From positions 186,001-250,000 of the forward strand of contig DATEMU010000007.1 of the NCBI GenBank assembly GCA_035275405.1: a stretch of 64,000 nt of DNA, given 5' to 3'. The DNA comes from Phycisphaerae bacterium (GTDB lineage Bacteria > Planctomycetota > Phycisphaerae > UBA1845 > UTPLA1). Below are positions 53,977-63,745 of this stretch, piece by piece. Each line of letters starts with the position of its first letter. The first letter of the stretch is position 1. The position numbers and the translations under genes were made by a program. The notes below the pieces were generated by a model, which was not told the DNA's origin, ran no database searches, and was given only the letters and a program-made list of their open reading frames with translations.

Positions 53977-54288
53977 CTATTGGTCTATCATCAGCGGGGT
54001 GTTTCCGGTTGAGTGTTCCGCGGCCTCCAGGCGGCGCCTCCACGTTTCCGCCTTTTCGAGGCGTGATCCGATGAGCAGGTGGGCCGACTCCGCCTCCTCA
54101 ACGCGGGATTCGATGACGGGATTGAAGAGGCGGGCCATCGTGGCCGACGGATTCGCCGCAGCCTCCATCGTCGTCTGGGAGTCGGTTCCCAGATAATCGC
54201 AGCCGGTCCCGGCGGTGAGCCCCAGTGCCACGAGGCACAGTGCCGACCAAGCCCGCAACCCGTTGTTGTTGTTCTTGTGCGTGTTCAT
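53977..54288 (-). CDS. Small lipoprotein, tandem paralog 1
   Basis: The 103-residue protein has a signal ending in the lipobox LTAGTGC. The mature part is helical (ARLFNPVIESRVEEAESAHLL). It shares LCLxALxLTAGTGCD, AMARxFxP, ESRxxKA and EAAE patterns with the gene at 54669-54971. The ribosome-binding site is GAGGAG. Function unknown. Confidence 0.78.
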   Translation of the reverse strand: MNTHKNNNNGLRAWSALCLVALGLTAGTGCDYLGTDSQTTMEAAANPSATMARLFNPVIESRVEEAESAHLLIGSRLEKAETWRRRLEAAEHSTGNTPLMIDQ

Positions 54289-54607
54289 GACTAACTCCTC
54301 GTTACCAGGCTCCAGTTTTGCAGGCGTCACAGGACGCCCGACACCCAGCAATTCGAAAATGCCGCAAAAGTCTGTCACGAATTCTTTGGATGGAACTTGG
54401 GTCATGGCTCGGCGCGGGGTGTGGGCGCTTTTAGAAGGATACGAGAGTACTGAAGCTGCCCGTGCGGCGGAATATCAGGCTATGTTGGAGGCAGCGCAGG
54501 CAGTGTGACCCAAGGGGTAATCAAGTAGTCCCTTCGTGGACCGCGTAGCGAAAAACGCGTTCACAACCCGACTGAGACTGCGCGGAACCATGTCAGCGCA
54601 GAAAAAT
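54289..54607. other. Gap between tandem lipoprotein genes
   Basis: Contains the 5' region of paralog 1, which resembles that of paralog 2 (GTTACCAGGCTCCAGTTTT and TCTGTCACG shared). A 49-codon plus ORF (54359-54508) is present but has no ribosome-binding site or recognisable features. Confidence 0.45.
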
Positions 54608-54636
54608 AGGCCCGCGTGCATTACACTCGCAGGCCT
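54608..54636 (-). terminator. Terminator of lipoprotein paralog 2
   Basis: The stem AGGCCCGCG / CGCAGGCCT has one mismatch and is followed on the minus strand by ATTTTTC. Confidence 0.7.
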
Positions 54637-54668
54637 CGGCGCGCTGTCGACGTCGCTTGTTCGGGCTT

Positions 54669-54971
54669 TCATCGAAGCAGGCTAATCCCTACTTGCTCCG
54701 CGGCTTCGGGGCGGGTTCTGCCGAGCGAGTCCGCCTTGTCGAGGCGGGATTCGGTGACCGGCAATTCGCACCATCCGAAACTCGCTCCAAGGGAGGGGCT
54801 GATGAAGCGGGCCATCGCGGCCGCAGGGCCCGTCGCCGCGTCCATGACGATATGGGTTGTCGATTCCCGCTGAAATTCCGGCGAGCGATCACAGCCGGTC
54901 CCAGCGGTCAGACTCAGAGCCGCGAGGCACAGTGTCCACTTCCTTTTGCCAATATTCATGTGCGAGTTCAT
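54669..54971 (-). CDS. Small lipoprotein, tandem paralog 2
   Basis: The 100-residue protein has the lipobox LTAGTGC and a helical mature part (ARFISPSLGASFGWCELPVTESRLDKADSLG). It starts at ATG 54971 behind GGAG; ATG 54959 is also possible. Duplicated from, or to, the 53977 gene together with leader and terminator. Confidence 0.72.
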   Translation of the reverse strand: MNSHMNIGKRKWTLCLAALSLTAGTGCDRSPEFQRESTTHIVMDAATGPAAAMARFISPSLGASFGWCELPVTESRLDKADSLGRTRPEAAEQVGISLLR

Positions 54972-55072
54972 GAGCTAGCTCCTTGTTACCAGGCTCCAGT
55001 TTTCTGGGCGTTGTTCGACACCCATCACTTGCCATTAGCCGGGGACGCCGAAATCTGTCACGGTTTTTTGCC

Positions 55073-55113
55073 AAAAAAGAAGGCCCTGGGCGGGCTTTTG
55101 CCGCTCAGGGCCC
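55073..55113 (-). terminator. Rho-independent terminator of glnN
   Basis: On the minus strand GGCCCTGAGCGG / CCCGCCCAGGGCC forms a GC-rich stem with two mismatches, followed by TTCTTTTTT. Confidence 0.85.
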
Positions 55114-55140
55114 TGGATCGCGGGAGGGGATTGGGGGGGG

Positions 55141-57339
55141 CTACATCATGAACAACATCTCGCGGTACTTGGGGATGGGCCAGTACTGGTCATCGACGAC
55201 CCATTCAAGCTGGTCGGCGACGGTGCGGACGTCGTTCATGGCCGGTTTGATCTGGTCGCGATAGACGATCGCGTGCTTGAGGATGTCGCCACCGCCGTGG
55301 TCGGCGCGACTGCGGACCTCGTCGAGGGTGTCGAGGGCGGTTTGCAGGCGGGCCGTAAGGCCGGCGACGTTCTTCAGGCTCTTTTCCGGCGCGGAGGCGT
55401 CGGCGGCGGTCGAGGCCTGCTTGGTCGCGATCAGGGCAGCCGCGATGTCGGATTGAAACCGAAGCGCGGCCGGGAGGATCAGCGTGCGGGCGATGTCGGC
55501 GGTGAGCTGCGCCTCGATGTTGATCGTCTTGATGTAGGCCTCCAGCGCGATCTTGTAGTTCGCCTCGCTCTCGGTCTGCGTGTAGACCTCGTGGCGTTGG
55601 AACATTTCCTTGATTTCCGGCTCGACCATCGCACCGAGCGCATTCACGCTCGACTTGATGTTGGGCAGACCGCGCTTGGCGGCCTCGGCCTCCCAGGCGG
55701 CGGAGTAGTTGTCGCCGTTGAAAAGGACGGCCTGATGTTTGGTCAGGTTGTCCTGGACGATCTTTTGCACGGCGGCTTCCAGCTTCGTGCCGCCGGCCAG
55801 CTCCTTTTCGATCTCGTCGGCCAGTCCCGCCAGGGAGTCGGCGACGATGAGGTTGAGCACCGTGTTGGGGAAGGCGATGGACTGCGAGGATCCGACCGCG
55901 CGGAACTCGAACTTGTTGCCCGTGAAGGCGAAGGGCGAGGTGCGGTTGCGATCGGAATCGTCGCGGGGGATGGGCGGCAGGCTGGAAATGCCGAGCTTGA
56001 GTGTCCCGCTGGTGCGGCCGGCCTCCGGCTTGCCGGCGATGAGACTATTGACGACCTCCGTAAGCCGGTCGCCGAGGTAGACGCTGATAATCGCCGGGGG
56101 GGCTTCATTCGCGCCGAGGCGATGGTCGTTGCCGGCGGTGGCGACGGACGAGCGCAGGAGCTTGGAATTGCGATGCACCGCCCGGATGACGGCCGTCAGG
56201 AAAGTCAGGAACTGGGCGTTCTCGTGCGGCGTGTGACCGGGATCGAGGAGGTTGTTGCCGGCGTCGTCGCACATGGACCAGTTGTTGTGCTTGCCGGAGC
56301 CGTTGACGCCGGCGAAGGGCTTTTCATGGAGCAGGCACTTGAAGCCGTGCTTCAGGGCCGTGTCCTTCATGATCTCCATGAGAACCATGTTGTGATCGGT
56401 GGCGATATTGATGTTCTCGAAGATCGGGGCGATTTCGAACTGGCCGGGGGCGACTTCGTTGTGACGCGTCTTGATGGGGATGCCCAGTTTGTAGGCCGTC
56501 CGTTCGACGTCCATCATGAAAGCCAGGACGCGTTCCTTGATCGAGCCGAAGTAGTGGTCCTCCATCTCCTGACCCTTGGGGGGCCGGGCGCCGAAAAGGG
56601 TCCGACCGCAGTTGATGAGGTCGGGGCGGAGGAAGTAGAAGCGGCGGTCGATCAGGAAGTACTCCTGCTCGGGGCCGACGGTGCAGGTGACGCTCTTGGC
56701 CGTCGTGTTGCCGAAGAGACGGAGCATTCGCAGGGCCTGCTTATTGATCGCGGCGTCGGAGCGAAGCAGCGGGGTTTTTCGATCCAGCGCGGTGCCATCC
56801 CAACTGGAGAAGGCGGTGGGGATGCAGAGCGTCTTGCCGTTGACGCTGTCCATCAGAAAAGCGGGGCTGGTCGGGTCCCATGCCGTGTAGCCGCGGGCCT
56901 CGAAGGTGGAGCGCACGCCGCCGGAGGGAAAGCTGCTCGCATCCGGCTCGCCCTTGATCAGCATCTTGCCCGAGAACTCCACCAGCGCCTGACCGTCGCC
57001 GGTCGGCGTGAGGAAGGTGTCGTGCTTCTCGGCGGTGTTGCCGGTGAGCGGCAGGAACCAGTGGCAGTAGTGGGTCGCTCCGCGTTCGATGGCCCAGTCC
57101 TTCATCGCGTTGGCGACGAGATCGGCGATATTGGGGTCCATTGGTTGACCTTCACGGATGGTCTTCATGAGGACCTGGTAGGCGTCTTTGGTCAGCGTCG
57201 CGCGCATGACGGACAGGCTGAAAACGTTCTTGCCAAAGATTTCGCGGACGGGCTGGGCGTCAGCCTGGATGGTTTGAGCAGGCAGGCGTTGAGCGGAGAT
57301 TTCCCGGATTGCGGAGTAGCGTCGGTTTTTGGTTTCCAT
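55141..57339 (-). CDS. glnN: Glutamine synthetase type III
   Basis: The 732-residue protein makes glutamine from glutamate and ammonia with ATP. It has the GSIII-specific N-terminus ([27 protein letters not shown]), the [19 protein letters not shown] region and the catalytic segments [40 protein letters not shown] and [17 protein letters not shown]. The length matches GSIII (about 700-730), well above GSI. It starts at ATG 57339 behind AGAGGA. No clear promoter was seen in the 282-nt gap upstream. Confidence 0.97.
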   Translation of the reverse strand: METKNRRYSAIREISAQRLPAQTIQADAQPVREIFGKNVFSLSVMRATLTKDAYQVLMKTIREGQPMDPNIADLVANAMKDWAIERGATHYCHWFLPLTGNTAEKHDTFLTPTGDGQALVEFSGKMLIKGEPDASSFPSGGVRSTFEARGYTAWDPTSPAFLMDSVNGKTLCIPTAFSSWDGTALDRKTPLLRSDAAINKQALRMLRLFGNTTAKSVTCTVGPEQEYFLIDRRFYFLRPDLINCGRTLFGARPPKGQEMEDHYFGSIKERVLAFMMDVERTAYKLGIPIKTRHNEVAPGQFEIAPIFENINIATDHNMVLMEIMKDTALKHGFKCLLHEKPFAGVNGSGKHNNWSMCDDAGNNLLDPGHTPHENAQFLTFLTAVIRAVHRNSKLLRSSVATAGNDHRLGANEAPPAIISVYLGDRLTEVVNSLIAGKPEAGRTSGTLKLGISSLPPIPRDDSDRNRTSPFAFTGNKFEFRAVGSSQSIAFPNTVLNLIVADSLAGLADEIEKELAGGTKLEAAVQKIVQDNLTKHQAVLFNGDNYSAAWEAEAAKRGLPNIKSSVNALGAMVEPEIKEMFQRHEVYTQTESEANYKIALEAYIKTINIEAQLTADIARTLILPAALRFQSDIAAALIATKQASTAADASAPEKSLKNVAGLTARLQTALDTLDEVRSRADHGGGDILKHAIVYRDQIKPAMNDVRTVADQLEWVVDDQYWPIPKYREMLFMM

Positions 57340-57621
57340 GGTTCGTCCTCTGAGCAGTTAAGGCAAAGCGATCAGTCATTGAAATACAGGCAAAGGCCTG
57401 ACTCGAAATCGCAAATAGTAACGGATCGGGGCAAAAAGCGATCTTGGCCCCGAAGGGCGGAAAACGGACATTGTAAGTGGAGAAAAGAAGTTGCGTCACC
57501 CGTGGCGGGGACGCTGGAAGCGCTGCTGCCGGAGTGCGAAGGCCGAGTTATCGAAACGCCTGTGGGACATTTGCAACACCAAATCTCATGATAGCTCGAA
57601 TCCCTCCATTCGGCAATCGCG

Positions 57622-58005
57622 CTATTGGTTCGGGAACTCGCCCGGGCTGGCGCCGATTTCGATGATGCTGCAGGCGAGGATTGGTTCCAGGCCGAGTTTC
57701 CTGGCTTCCGCCACGAGTTCTTCGCTTTCGGCGCCGGGGTTGACGAAGAATTCCGCGGGTTTGGCTCCGGCAATGGCGGGCAAGGCCTGAATGCCGAGGT
57801 GGGGAGGAAGGTAGAGCGTAACGCGGTCAATCCTGCCAGGAACTTGATCGACGGAGGCGCACGCCGCAAGCCCTTCAATTTCGCCACCCTTTGGATTGAT
57901 GGGATAGACCTCCCAGCCCTGGCGCAGGTAGGCGCGGACAGCCTTGTTGCTGTACTTGGAACGGTCAGCGGAAGCGCCGATGACGGCGACGGATTTTTTG
58001 GCCAT
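57622..58005 (-). CDS. CoA-binding domain protein (YccU-like)
   Basis: The 127-residue protein has a Rossmann fold opening KSVAVIGASADRSKYSNKAVRAYLRQGWEVYPINPKG. The middle and end (VTLYLPPHLGIQALPAIAGAKPAEFFVNPGAESEEL) match CoA_binding_2 family proteins such as E. coli YccU. Role unknown, CoA or nucleotide binding inferred. GGAGG precedes ATG 58005. Confidence 0.92.
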   Translation of the reverse strand: MAKKSVAVIGASADRSKYSNKAVRAYLRQGWEVYPINPKGGEIEGLAACASVDQVPGRIDRVTLYLPPHLGIQALPAIAGAKPAEFFVNPGAESEELVAEARKLGLEPILACSIIEIGASPGEFPNQ

Positions 58006-58032
58006 GTCGTTTCCTCCGGTGGATAATAGTGA

Positions 58033-58065
58033 AGCCCCGGCCGGGCGAATGGCGCGACCGGGGCT
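58033..58065 (-). terminator. Stem-loop after the protease gene
   Basis: AGCCCCGG / CCGGGGCT arms with a 17-nt loop lie between the protease stop and the CoA-binding gene; only a weak T-run follows. Confidence 0.5.
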
Positions 58066-58102
58066 CCAACGGATTTTACCCTTTCGATTCGCCCGGAGCG
58101 AA

Positions 58103-61100
58103 TCAGAACGGATCGACGACCTTCACTCGAACGGCGAGGGAGTAGGCCCGGCTGCCGGCGCATCCGGCCGCGTCCGTCGCCATCACAGTGAAGTTGTATG
58201 TTCCGGCAGTCGTCGTCGTTCCCGAAAGAACGCCACCAGCCGAAAGCGTCACGCCCGGAGGCAGCGTGCCGGCCGCCAACCCAAACGTGTATGGGCTTAC
58301 TCCTCCGCCGGCGATAATGGTCTTTGTGTAGGTCCGGTCCACAAACGTACTTGCCAGCGAAGTCGGCGACAGCGAAATCGTGGCGCAGACGACGGTCAGC
58401 GAGTAAGCGAGCTGGCCCGTGCAATTGTTCGCGTCGGTCGCCGTGATCGTGAAGTTCGCGGGTCCGATCGGGCCGGTCGGAGTGCCGGAGAGCAGGCCGC
58501 CGGAGGAAAGGACCAGGCCCGCCGGAAGGCTGCCGGCTGTGACGGCGAACGTGTACGGCCCGGTACCGCCAGACGCGGATATCGCCTGTCCATAAGGCTG
58601 TCCCGCCGTTGCATTGGGCAGCGAGGCAGGGTTGACGGATATCGCCGGACACTGCGGGATGCCCCAGATCTGCACGTCGTCGATGTTCCAGCCGGGATAG
58701 GTTACTGAAGCGTTGGTCGTTCCCATGCCCCAGCGGATATAGACCGTTGCTTGCCCATCGGCGACCGCTCCGATGTTGTAGGTTTGCGCCGACCAGCCGT
58801 TTTCACTGATGGCGGTGCTGGTGTGATTCCAAACGGTGGTCCAACTCGTGCCATTGTTGGAGACTTGAATGTTGGCGTGATCGAGCGTGCCGCTTTCGAT
58901 TCCAAGCCGTCGGCGGAAGCGAAGCTGAGCGCTCGTGATGTTCTGGCAGTTGAACGCCGTCGTCGTCAGGTACTGGGTGGAGGCCAGATTGTTGGCATAA
59001 TCACCGGCGAGGTTGTAGCCGTAGACGTTGGCCCCCGTAAAACCCGAGGAAGGATCAAAGCTGTGACTGCCGCCCCCGAGGGGTGGACCGAAGGCCCACT
59101 GCCCCTGGACCGTCCAGCCCGGGTTGGTCGTGAGCGGAACGCTGTGGATCACTTCGCGTTCGGGACAGGCGTCGCCGGCGGACACGATCTTGAGCGCCCA
59201 GCTATTCACTGAACCGACGTCCACGTTGGCCTGATCGGAGACGGTCAGCGTCCAGCCGCCATTGACTCGCGTGCCGTTGAAGTTGGCGAGCGTGCCGGGG
59301 CCGTCCGGCGGATCGACGCCGGTGTCGTCGTACGTCGTCACGATATTGTCTGCACCCGAGCCCGTTCGGTTGTGCAGCGTCACAGTGGTCCCCTCGGGTG
59401 ACGTGAGGGTGATCAGGAGGTCGCCAATAAAAGTATGTGTGACGTTCAACTCGACATTAACGTCACCGATGCAGTACGTGTCCGGAACGGTGATCGTGCT
59501 GGTGATGGTGTTGTTGTCAGTGATGCTTTGGGGGAGATCGGTCGCGGCATACGTGAAGCGGCCCACTTCCAGTGAAACGGGCCGGCTCGTGTTGCCCGAG
59601 CCGCCATTCAAGTTGGTGAAGGTCACGGTCCCGTTGTAGAGCCCGGCGCCGAGCGCGTTAGCGGCGGCCGAATAGCCAATGGTGATGGCGGTATTGGCTC
59701 CGCTTCCGTTCAAGTTGACGTTTACCGGTCCGGACCCGCCATTGATGGAAATCCACGGCTGATTCGCGGAAATCTGGATGTCCACCGCCGTCGGCTGCGT
59801 GCTGGTCAGCGTGTAGGCCTGTGTGGCTGAGAACGGACCGCCGACCGGTCCGCCGGAAACGAGGCCGTTGGCAGGCGTTGTCGTGAATCCGGTCTGTCCG
59901 ACCTCGACCGTGTGCAGGCGCGGAAGGGTGCGGCTGTTTGTAGTATCGGTGAAATCAATGGTTTCATTGTAGACGCCGGTGCCGAGCGAATTGATCGCCG
60001 CGCCCAGGCTGGCGGTGACGTTTGCCGTGCCCCCGTTGGCGGCCAGTGTGCCGTTGAGCGGAGCGGTACCGCCGTCGATCAGGATCCCGAAATTGGCGGT
60101 CAGCGAGACGGTGTAGTTGATCGAATTGGGCGAGGCATTGAACAGTGTGTAGACTACGCTGGGGTTGGTAAAGGGCCCGCCGATCACGCCGACATGCGTC
60201 GTCGGTCCCGCGGGACTGACGCTCATGCCTCCGCCGGCCAGCGTGTCGACAAAGAGCGCCCCCGTGTTGCCCGGATCGAGCCAATTACTCAGCCGAGTGG
60301 CGTTGGTGCCGCCGCCCGTCCAGGATCGCCAGATGCGGCCATAACAGTCCGACAGATTGTCGCCGGTCTGTCCGCAGGCCGAAGGGCCGCCGTGGAGCTG
60401 GCCGATGACGCGATGAAACTCGTCGTACAAAGGGGAACCGGAGGAGCCGGGTTCGGTCACGCCGAGAGACCAGTAGACGCTGATGTGCGTGCCGTCGCCG
60501 GGGCCGGGGAATGCCGAACAGCCCCAACTGGAGCTGTGTGACGGCCGGGTCGGTCGAACCGCAATGTCATAAAGCGAGATTCGCTTTTCGTCGGTACTCG
60601 GGTGGTGAATGCAGGCGCCGCTGGGGGGGAAACGATCCTCGCGGCTCCAGCCGTTGAACGAGACGTTAAAGTCCGGGTCGGGGTCTTCGTCGAGTTCAAC
60701 AAGGGTGAAGTCCGACGTGGAGAACGTGGCCCGGAAGAACGAGCCGGTCGTGAACTCGGTGAGGGTGCCGTCGCCGACGCCGCCTCCGCCCGGGATGCCA
60801 CGGCAGACGGAGTTTTCATAATTCCAAAAAACGACGAGCGAGGCGGCGTTGCCGGAGTTGATGCCGCAGTGATTGGCGGTCAGAAAGTACGGCGTCGTAT
60901 CCTGGGCCGTGTTGTTGAGCATGGAGCCGGTGCAGAACGTACTCCCGCCGGTGGAGATGACGCCGACGGCATGGACTTCATTCTGCCAGGCATCGGCCGT
61001 CGAGCAGGCGACGTCTACGTTGCACGAGCCGGAACGAGGGGCCGGTTCCGCGCCGGCGACCATGTCTCCGAAGCGGCGGTAACCGATGTTGATCGAGCCC

Positions 61101-61672
61101 AGTTCGAGGTCAAGGAGATGAATCGAACCGGCCGGGATCGTCAGTTCGATCGTAACACTGTCGGACGCGATGGGCGGCGTCCAGAGTTCTCCGTGAGGCG
61201 CATTGTCCCGCGCCGTAAAAGGACGAATGCGCCGGGTTCCGTCGGTCGACTGGACGACCAGGGTGCCGTTGTCGGGCATGACGTAGCGAGTAAAGCCGAG
61301 GTTAATGGAGATTGCGCCGGGGGACACCACTTCGAATGTCCAGCGCTGCATGCCCGCTCCGATGTCGTGCCATTGGCCGTGAGTCAGCGGGCCGACGGTC
61401 ACACGATGGGGAATGGCATAACGTGGAGGAAGATCCAGTGCCGGTCGGGCCTCGTCTTCCGCAAGAAGCGAAGCGACGTCCAGCGCAGCAATTTCGACGC
61501 GCGCGGTGGCGGGGGCCACCTCCAGGGTAAATTCGCCGGCGGACATATTGCCCGGCAACAATGTCGCATCCTTGATCGATTCCGGCGGTTGACCGGCATT
61601 CAGCGATGCGTTTCCCAGGAAAAAAGCAGCGATGAATGTCGCCGCGAGAGCGAAGAATCGTGTGCGTGCCAT
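58103..61672 (-). CDS. Large secreted trypsin-fold protease with P-domain and Ig-like repeats
   Basis: The 1189-residue protein has a signal peptide (FFALAATFIAAFFLGNASLNA). A lysyl-endopeptidase-like S1 domain follows, with His in TPYFLTANHCGIN (about 267), Asp in FTLVELDEDPD (about 325) and Ser in TEPGSSGSPLYDEF (about 411). Two BACON/Ig-like modules come next (VSPAGPTTHVGVIGGPFTNPSVVYTLFN ... ), then a proprotein-convertase P-domain (about 704-834: SITDNNTITSTITVPDTYCIGDVNVELNVTHTFIGDL). A beta-sandwich module and two putative Ig (He_PIG) domains at the C-terminus complete it. It is probably an extracellular endopeptidase. The ribosome-binding site is AGGAG. Confidence 0.93.
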   Translation of the reverse strand: MARTRFFALAATFIAAFFLGNASLNAGQPPESIKDATLLPGNMSAGEFTLEVAPATARVEIAALDVASLLAEDEARPALDLPPRYAIPHRVTVGPLTHGQWHDIGAGMQRWTFEVVSPGAISINLGFTRYVMPDNGTLVVQSTDGTRRIRPFTARDNAPHGELWTPPIASDSVTIELTIPAGSIHLLDLELGSINIGYRRFGDMVAGAEPAPRSGSCNVDVACSTADAWQNEVHAVGVISTGGSTFCTGSMLNNTAQDTTPYFLTANHCGINSGNAASLVVFWNYENSVCRGIPGGGGVGDGTLTEFTTGSFFRATFSTSDFTLVELDEDPDPDFNVSFNGWSREDRFPPSGACIHHPSTDEKRISLYDIAVRPTRPSHSSSWGCSAFPGPGDGTHISVYWSLGVTEPGSSGSPLYDEFHRVIGQLHGGPSACGQTGDNLSDCYGRIWRSWTGGGTNATRLSNWLDPGNTGALFVDTLAGGGMSVSPAGPTTHVGVIGGPFTNPSVVYTLFNASPNSINYTVSLTANFGILIDGGTAPLNGTLAANGGTANVTASLGAAINSLGTGVYNETIDFTDTTNSRTLPRLHTVEVGQTGFTTTPANGLVSGGPVGGPFSATQAYTLTSTQPTAVDIQISANQPWISINGGSGPVNVNLNGSGANTAITIGYSAAANALGAGLYNGTVTFTNLNGGSGNTSRPVSLEVGRFTYAATDLPQSITDNNTITSTITVPDTYCIGDVNVELNVTHTFIGDLLITLTSPEGTTVTLHNRTGSGADNIVTTYDDTGVDPPDGPGTLANFNGTRVNGGWTLTVSDQANVDVGSVNSWALKIVSAGDACPEREVIHSVPLTTNPGWTVQGQWAFGPPLGGGSHSFDPSSGFTGANVYGYNLAGDYANNLASTQYLTTTAFNCQNITSAQLRFRRRLGIESGTLDHANIQVSNNGTSWTTVWNHTSTAISENGWSAQTYNIGAVADGQATVYIRWGMGTTNASVTYPGWNIDDVQIWGIPQCPAISVNPASLPNATAGQPYGQAISASGGTGPYTFAVTAGSLPAGLVLSSGGLLSGTPTGPIGPANFTITATDANNCTGQLAYSLTVVCATISLSPTSLASTFVDRTYTKTIIAGGGVSPYTFGLAAGTLPPGVTLSAGGVLSGTTTTAGTYNFTVMATDAAGCAGSRAYSLAVRVKVVDPF

Positions 61673-61948
61673 GCCAGTCAGCTCCTGCTAATAAACGGGC
61701 AACAACCGGTCCACGGGGGTATGCGCGCTGGAATCAGAAGCGCCTCTCCGAGGGAGGACAGAAGGGCGGCTCGCTTACAATGACGGGTCCAGATTCCCCT
61801 CTTCGCCAAGGGCCATCTTAACGAGTTGCCAGGGCGAATCCAAGGCCCGGCGGTCAACGTTACGGGAATCGCTGTCGAGGTATGTTTTCGCAGGGCGTCT
61901 GAGTAAGCCCAAGGCATTATGATGCAACCCAGCAGAGAGGATCCCGTC

Positions 61949-62479
61949 ATGAAACTCTTTCAAGGCAAGCGAATGCTGATATTTGTCGGGGATGACTACG
62001 AAGACCTGGAGCTTTGGTATCCGAAGCTTCGGCTGGAGGAGGCCGGGGCCGTGACGACGCTCGCGGGCCAGGAGGCGGAGCACGTCTATCGCGGAAAGAA
62101 CGGTTATCCATGCAAGAGCGATGTCGCCATCGCGGAGGTCCGTTCGAGTGATTTCGACGGCGTCGTTCTCGTCGGCGGGTGGATGCCGGACAAACTTCGG
62201 CGCGACGAAAAAGTGCTCGCCTTGATCCGTGAATTCAACGAAGCAGGCAAGCTTATCGCGGCGATTTGTCATGGGCCGTGGATGAGCATCTCGGCGGGCG
62301 TCTGCAAAGGTGTGCGGATGACGAGTACGCCGGGCATCAAGGATGATCTAACGAACGCGGGCGCCATCTGGTCCGACGAGCCGGTCGTCGTCGATCGGCA
62401 CCACATTACGAGCCGCCGACCGGCGGACTTGCCGGTGTTTATGGAGCGCGTGGTGGCGTTCCTTGCCGATGCCCACTGA
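61949..62479 (+). CDS. DJ-1/PfpI family protein
   Basis: The 176-residue protein has the PfpI pattern: KRMLIFVGDDYEDLELWYPKLRLEEAGAVTTL, then the nucleophile elbow KLIAAICHGPWMSISAG with the conserved Cys, and DEPVVVDRHHITSRRPADLPVFM. The family includes glyoxalase-like and deglycase-like enzymes and class I glutamine amidotransferase-like proteins; activity is not assignable. ATG 61949 follows GAGAGG. Confidence 0.93.
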   Translation: MKLFQGKRMLIFVGDDYEDLELWYPKLRLEEAGAVTTLAGQEAEHVYRGKNGYPCKSDVAIAEVRSSDFDGVVLVGGWMPDKLRRDEKVLALIREFNEAGKLIAAICHGPWMSISAGVCKGVRMTSTPGIKDDLTNAGAIWSDEPVVVDRHHITSRRPADLPVFMERVVAFLADAH

Positions 62480-62739
62480 TTCATGCGGCGATCGATTGTG
62501 CCCGTGTGAGTTGGATCGCCCTTCTTAAAAACAAACCCAATTCCGTCGTTCTAATGGGGGCCCGCCTTGCGCGCAGATTAATTCTCAGACAGCCTCGGTC
62601 ATCGGGAATTTCCGGCAATAGTATTGGTTGTAGTCCTCTGCGGCCGTAAGAGGAAATCCGGGCGGCGAACGGCTTAAGGCAATCGGGGGACACTGGCCGC
62701 CACACCGAGATTTTTTTGTGGCAGAAAGGTTGGAAGAAC

Positions 62740-63441
62740 ATGTTTGGAAGAGCATTCGGAGTGACAGCCGTGGCGGCGTTTTCGTTGGCTTTCCTGTCAC
62801 CGGCCGCGCGCGCCGGAGACGATCCGGAGCCGGCGTGCAATGACGCCGACATCGAAGATTTGGAGACCACGATCCAATGCAACGGCGGACAGTGGAACCT
62901 GTCCGGGGAATACGATGTCGAGATCGAGGACCCCAGCGGCACCCAGTATGACCTCGTGTTGACGCTCAGGGATTGCAACCATATCCCCGCGGACGGCTGC
63001 GGACACCTGACCACCTTCACGGTCCCGCTGGACACGCCCAGTCCACTCGATGCGGACGATAACGACGAGATTGAATTCGAAGGGACCTTCTGTCAGGCGC
63101 TGGAAGGCGACATGTCGATCTACTGCGATCGCCTGCGGGTGACCGCGGAAGTCGTGGAGCGCTGCGATCGCGTCGTGCTCGATGTAGAAGAGGACAAAGT
63201 CCGCGCACTGGACAAAGGGACCTGCTCCGAGCCGCAGGTGGCCCTGGTGAGCGCCTGCGATCCCTGTGAGAGGACCGAGACGCTGGTCAGCCGGACCTCG
63301 CTTTGTGATCCCTGCGGGGACGCGCGAGTAACGACGGTTCGCTATGAAGACAGCGGTTATCGCCGCGTATACGTCGACGACGACGATGACGAGGTTGAGA
63401 TCGAAGTTGACGACGACGGCGAAGTCGAGATCGATGACTAG
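62740..63441 (+). CDS. Secreted Cys-rich acidic protein, tandem paralog 1
   Basis: The 233-residue protein has a signal peptide (MFGRAFGVTAVAAFSLAFLSPAARA). The mature domain starts GDDPEPACNDADIEDLETTIQCNGGQWNLSGEYDVEIEDPSG. It contains many Cys pairs (CDPCERTE, LCDPCGD) and an extremely acidic end (YVDDDDDEVEIEVDDDGEVEIDD), which may bind calcium. No family recognised. The next gene starts with the same mature sequence, and both have the near-identical upstream block TGTGGCAGAAAGG. Confidence 0.8.
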   Translation: MFGRAFGVTAVAAFSLAFLSPAARAGDDPEPACNDADIEDLETTIQCNGGQWNLSGEYDVEIEDPSGTQYDLVLTLRDCNHIPADGCGHLTTFTVPLDTPSPLDADDNDEIEFEGTFCQALEGDMSIYCDRLRVTAEVVERCDRVVLDVEEDKVRALDKGTCSEPQVALVSACDPCERTETLVSRTSLCDPCGDARVTTVRYEDSGYRRVYVDDDDDEVEIEVDDDGEVEIDD

Positions 63442-63615
63442 CCGATGGCGAATTCGTCGGACGAGTCAGTTTGTTCGGGATTGAACCGGTCCGGCGGTGC
63501 TCAACCGAGCGCCGCCGGGCCGTACTTTTGGCCCAGGACGGGATAGCAGCTCGGCCCCACCTTTCGGCGATTCCCACGAAGACCAGCACGATTCTGCCCG
63601 CCGATGGCCCCGCCC

Positions 63616-63621
63616 TATAAT
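63616..63621 (+). promoter_or_regulatory. Possible -10 box for paralog 2
   Basis: TATAAT in an AT-rich stretch of the 304-nt gap 63442-63745, about 125 nt before ATG 63746; no convincing -35. The rest of the gap holds no gene. Confidence 0.35.
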
Positions 63622-63745
63622 TTATTTATTTGGCCTTTGTGGCCGTGGGCCCGTGACTGGGGGCGAGCGGCGAGACGGCTCTTGTGTTTCGAGGTCACGG
63701 GCTGGCCACGGCTCGGAAAAAATGTGGCAGAAAGGCGGGAGAACC

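Noticed and set aside
54359-54508. 49-codon plus ORF between the lipoprotein genes
   Set aside because: No ribosome-binding site, and part of it lies in the leader shared by the paralogs.
55273-57591. 772-codon open frame opposite glnN
   Set aside because: It is the antisense shadow of the glutamine synthetase gene, low-complexity (Gly/Val/Asp/Glu-rich), a known effect of high-GC codon use.
61698-61713. Possible fourth sigma-54 site (minus, TGGACCGGTTGTTGCC) before the protease gene
   Set aside because: The GG-N10-GC spacing is right, but the -24 element is poor and the predicted transcript would begin at the ribosome-binding site. Not listed as a feature.
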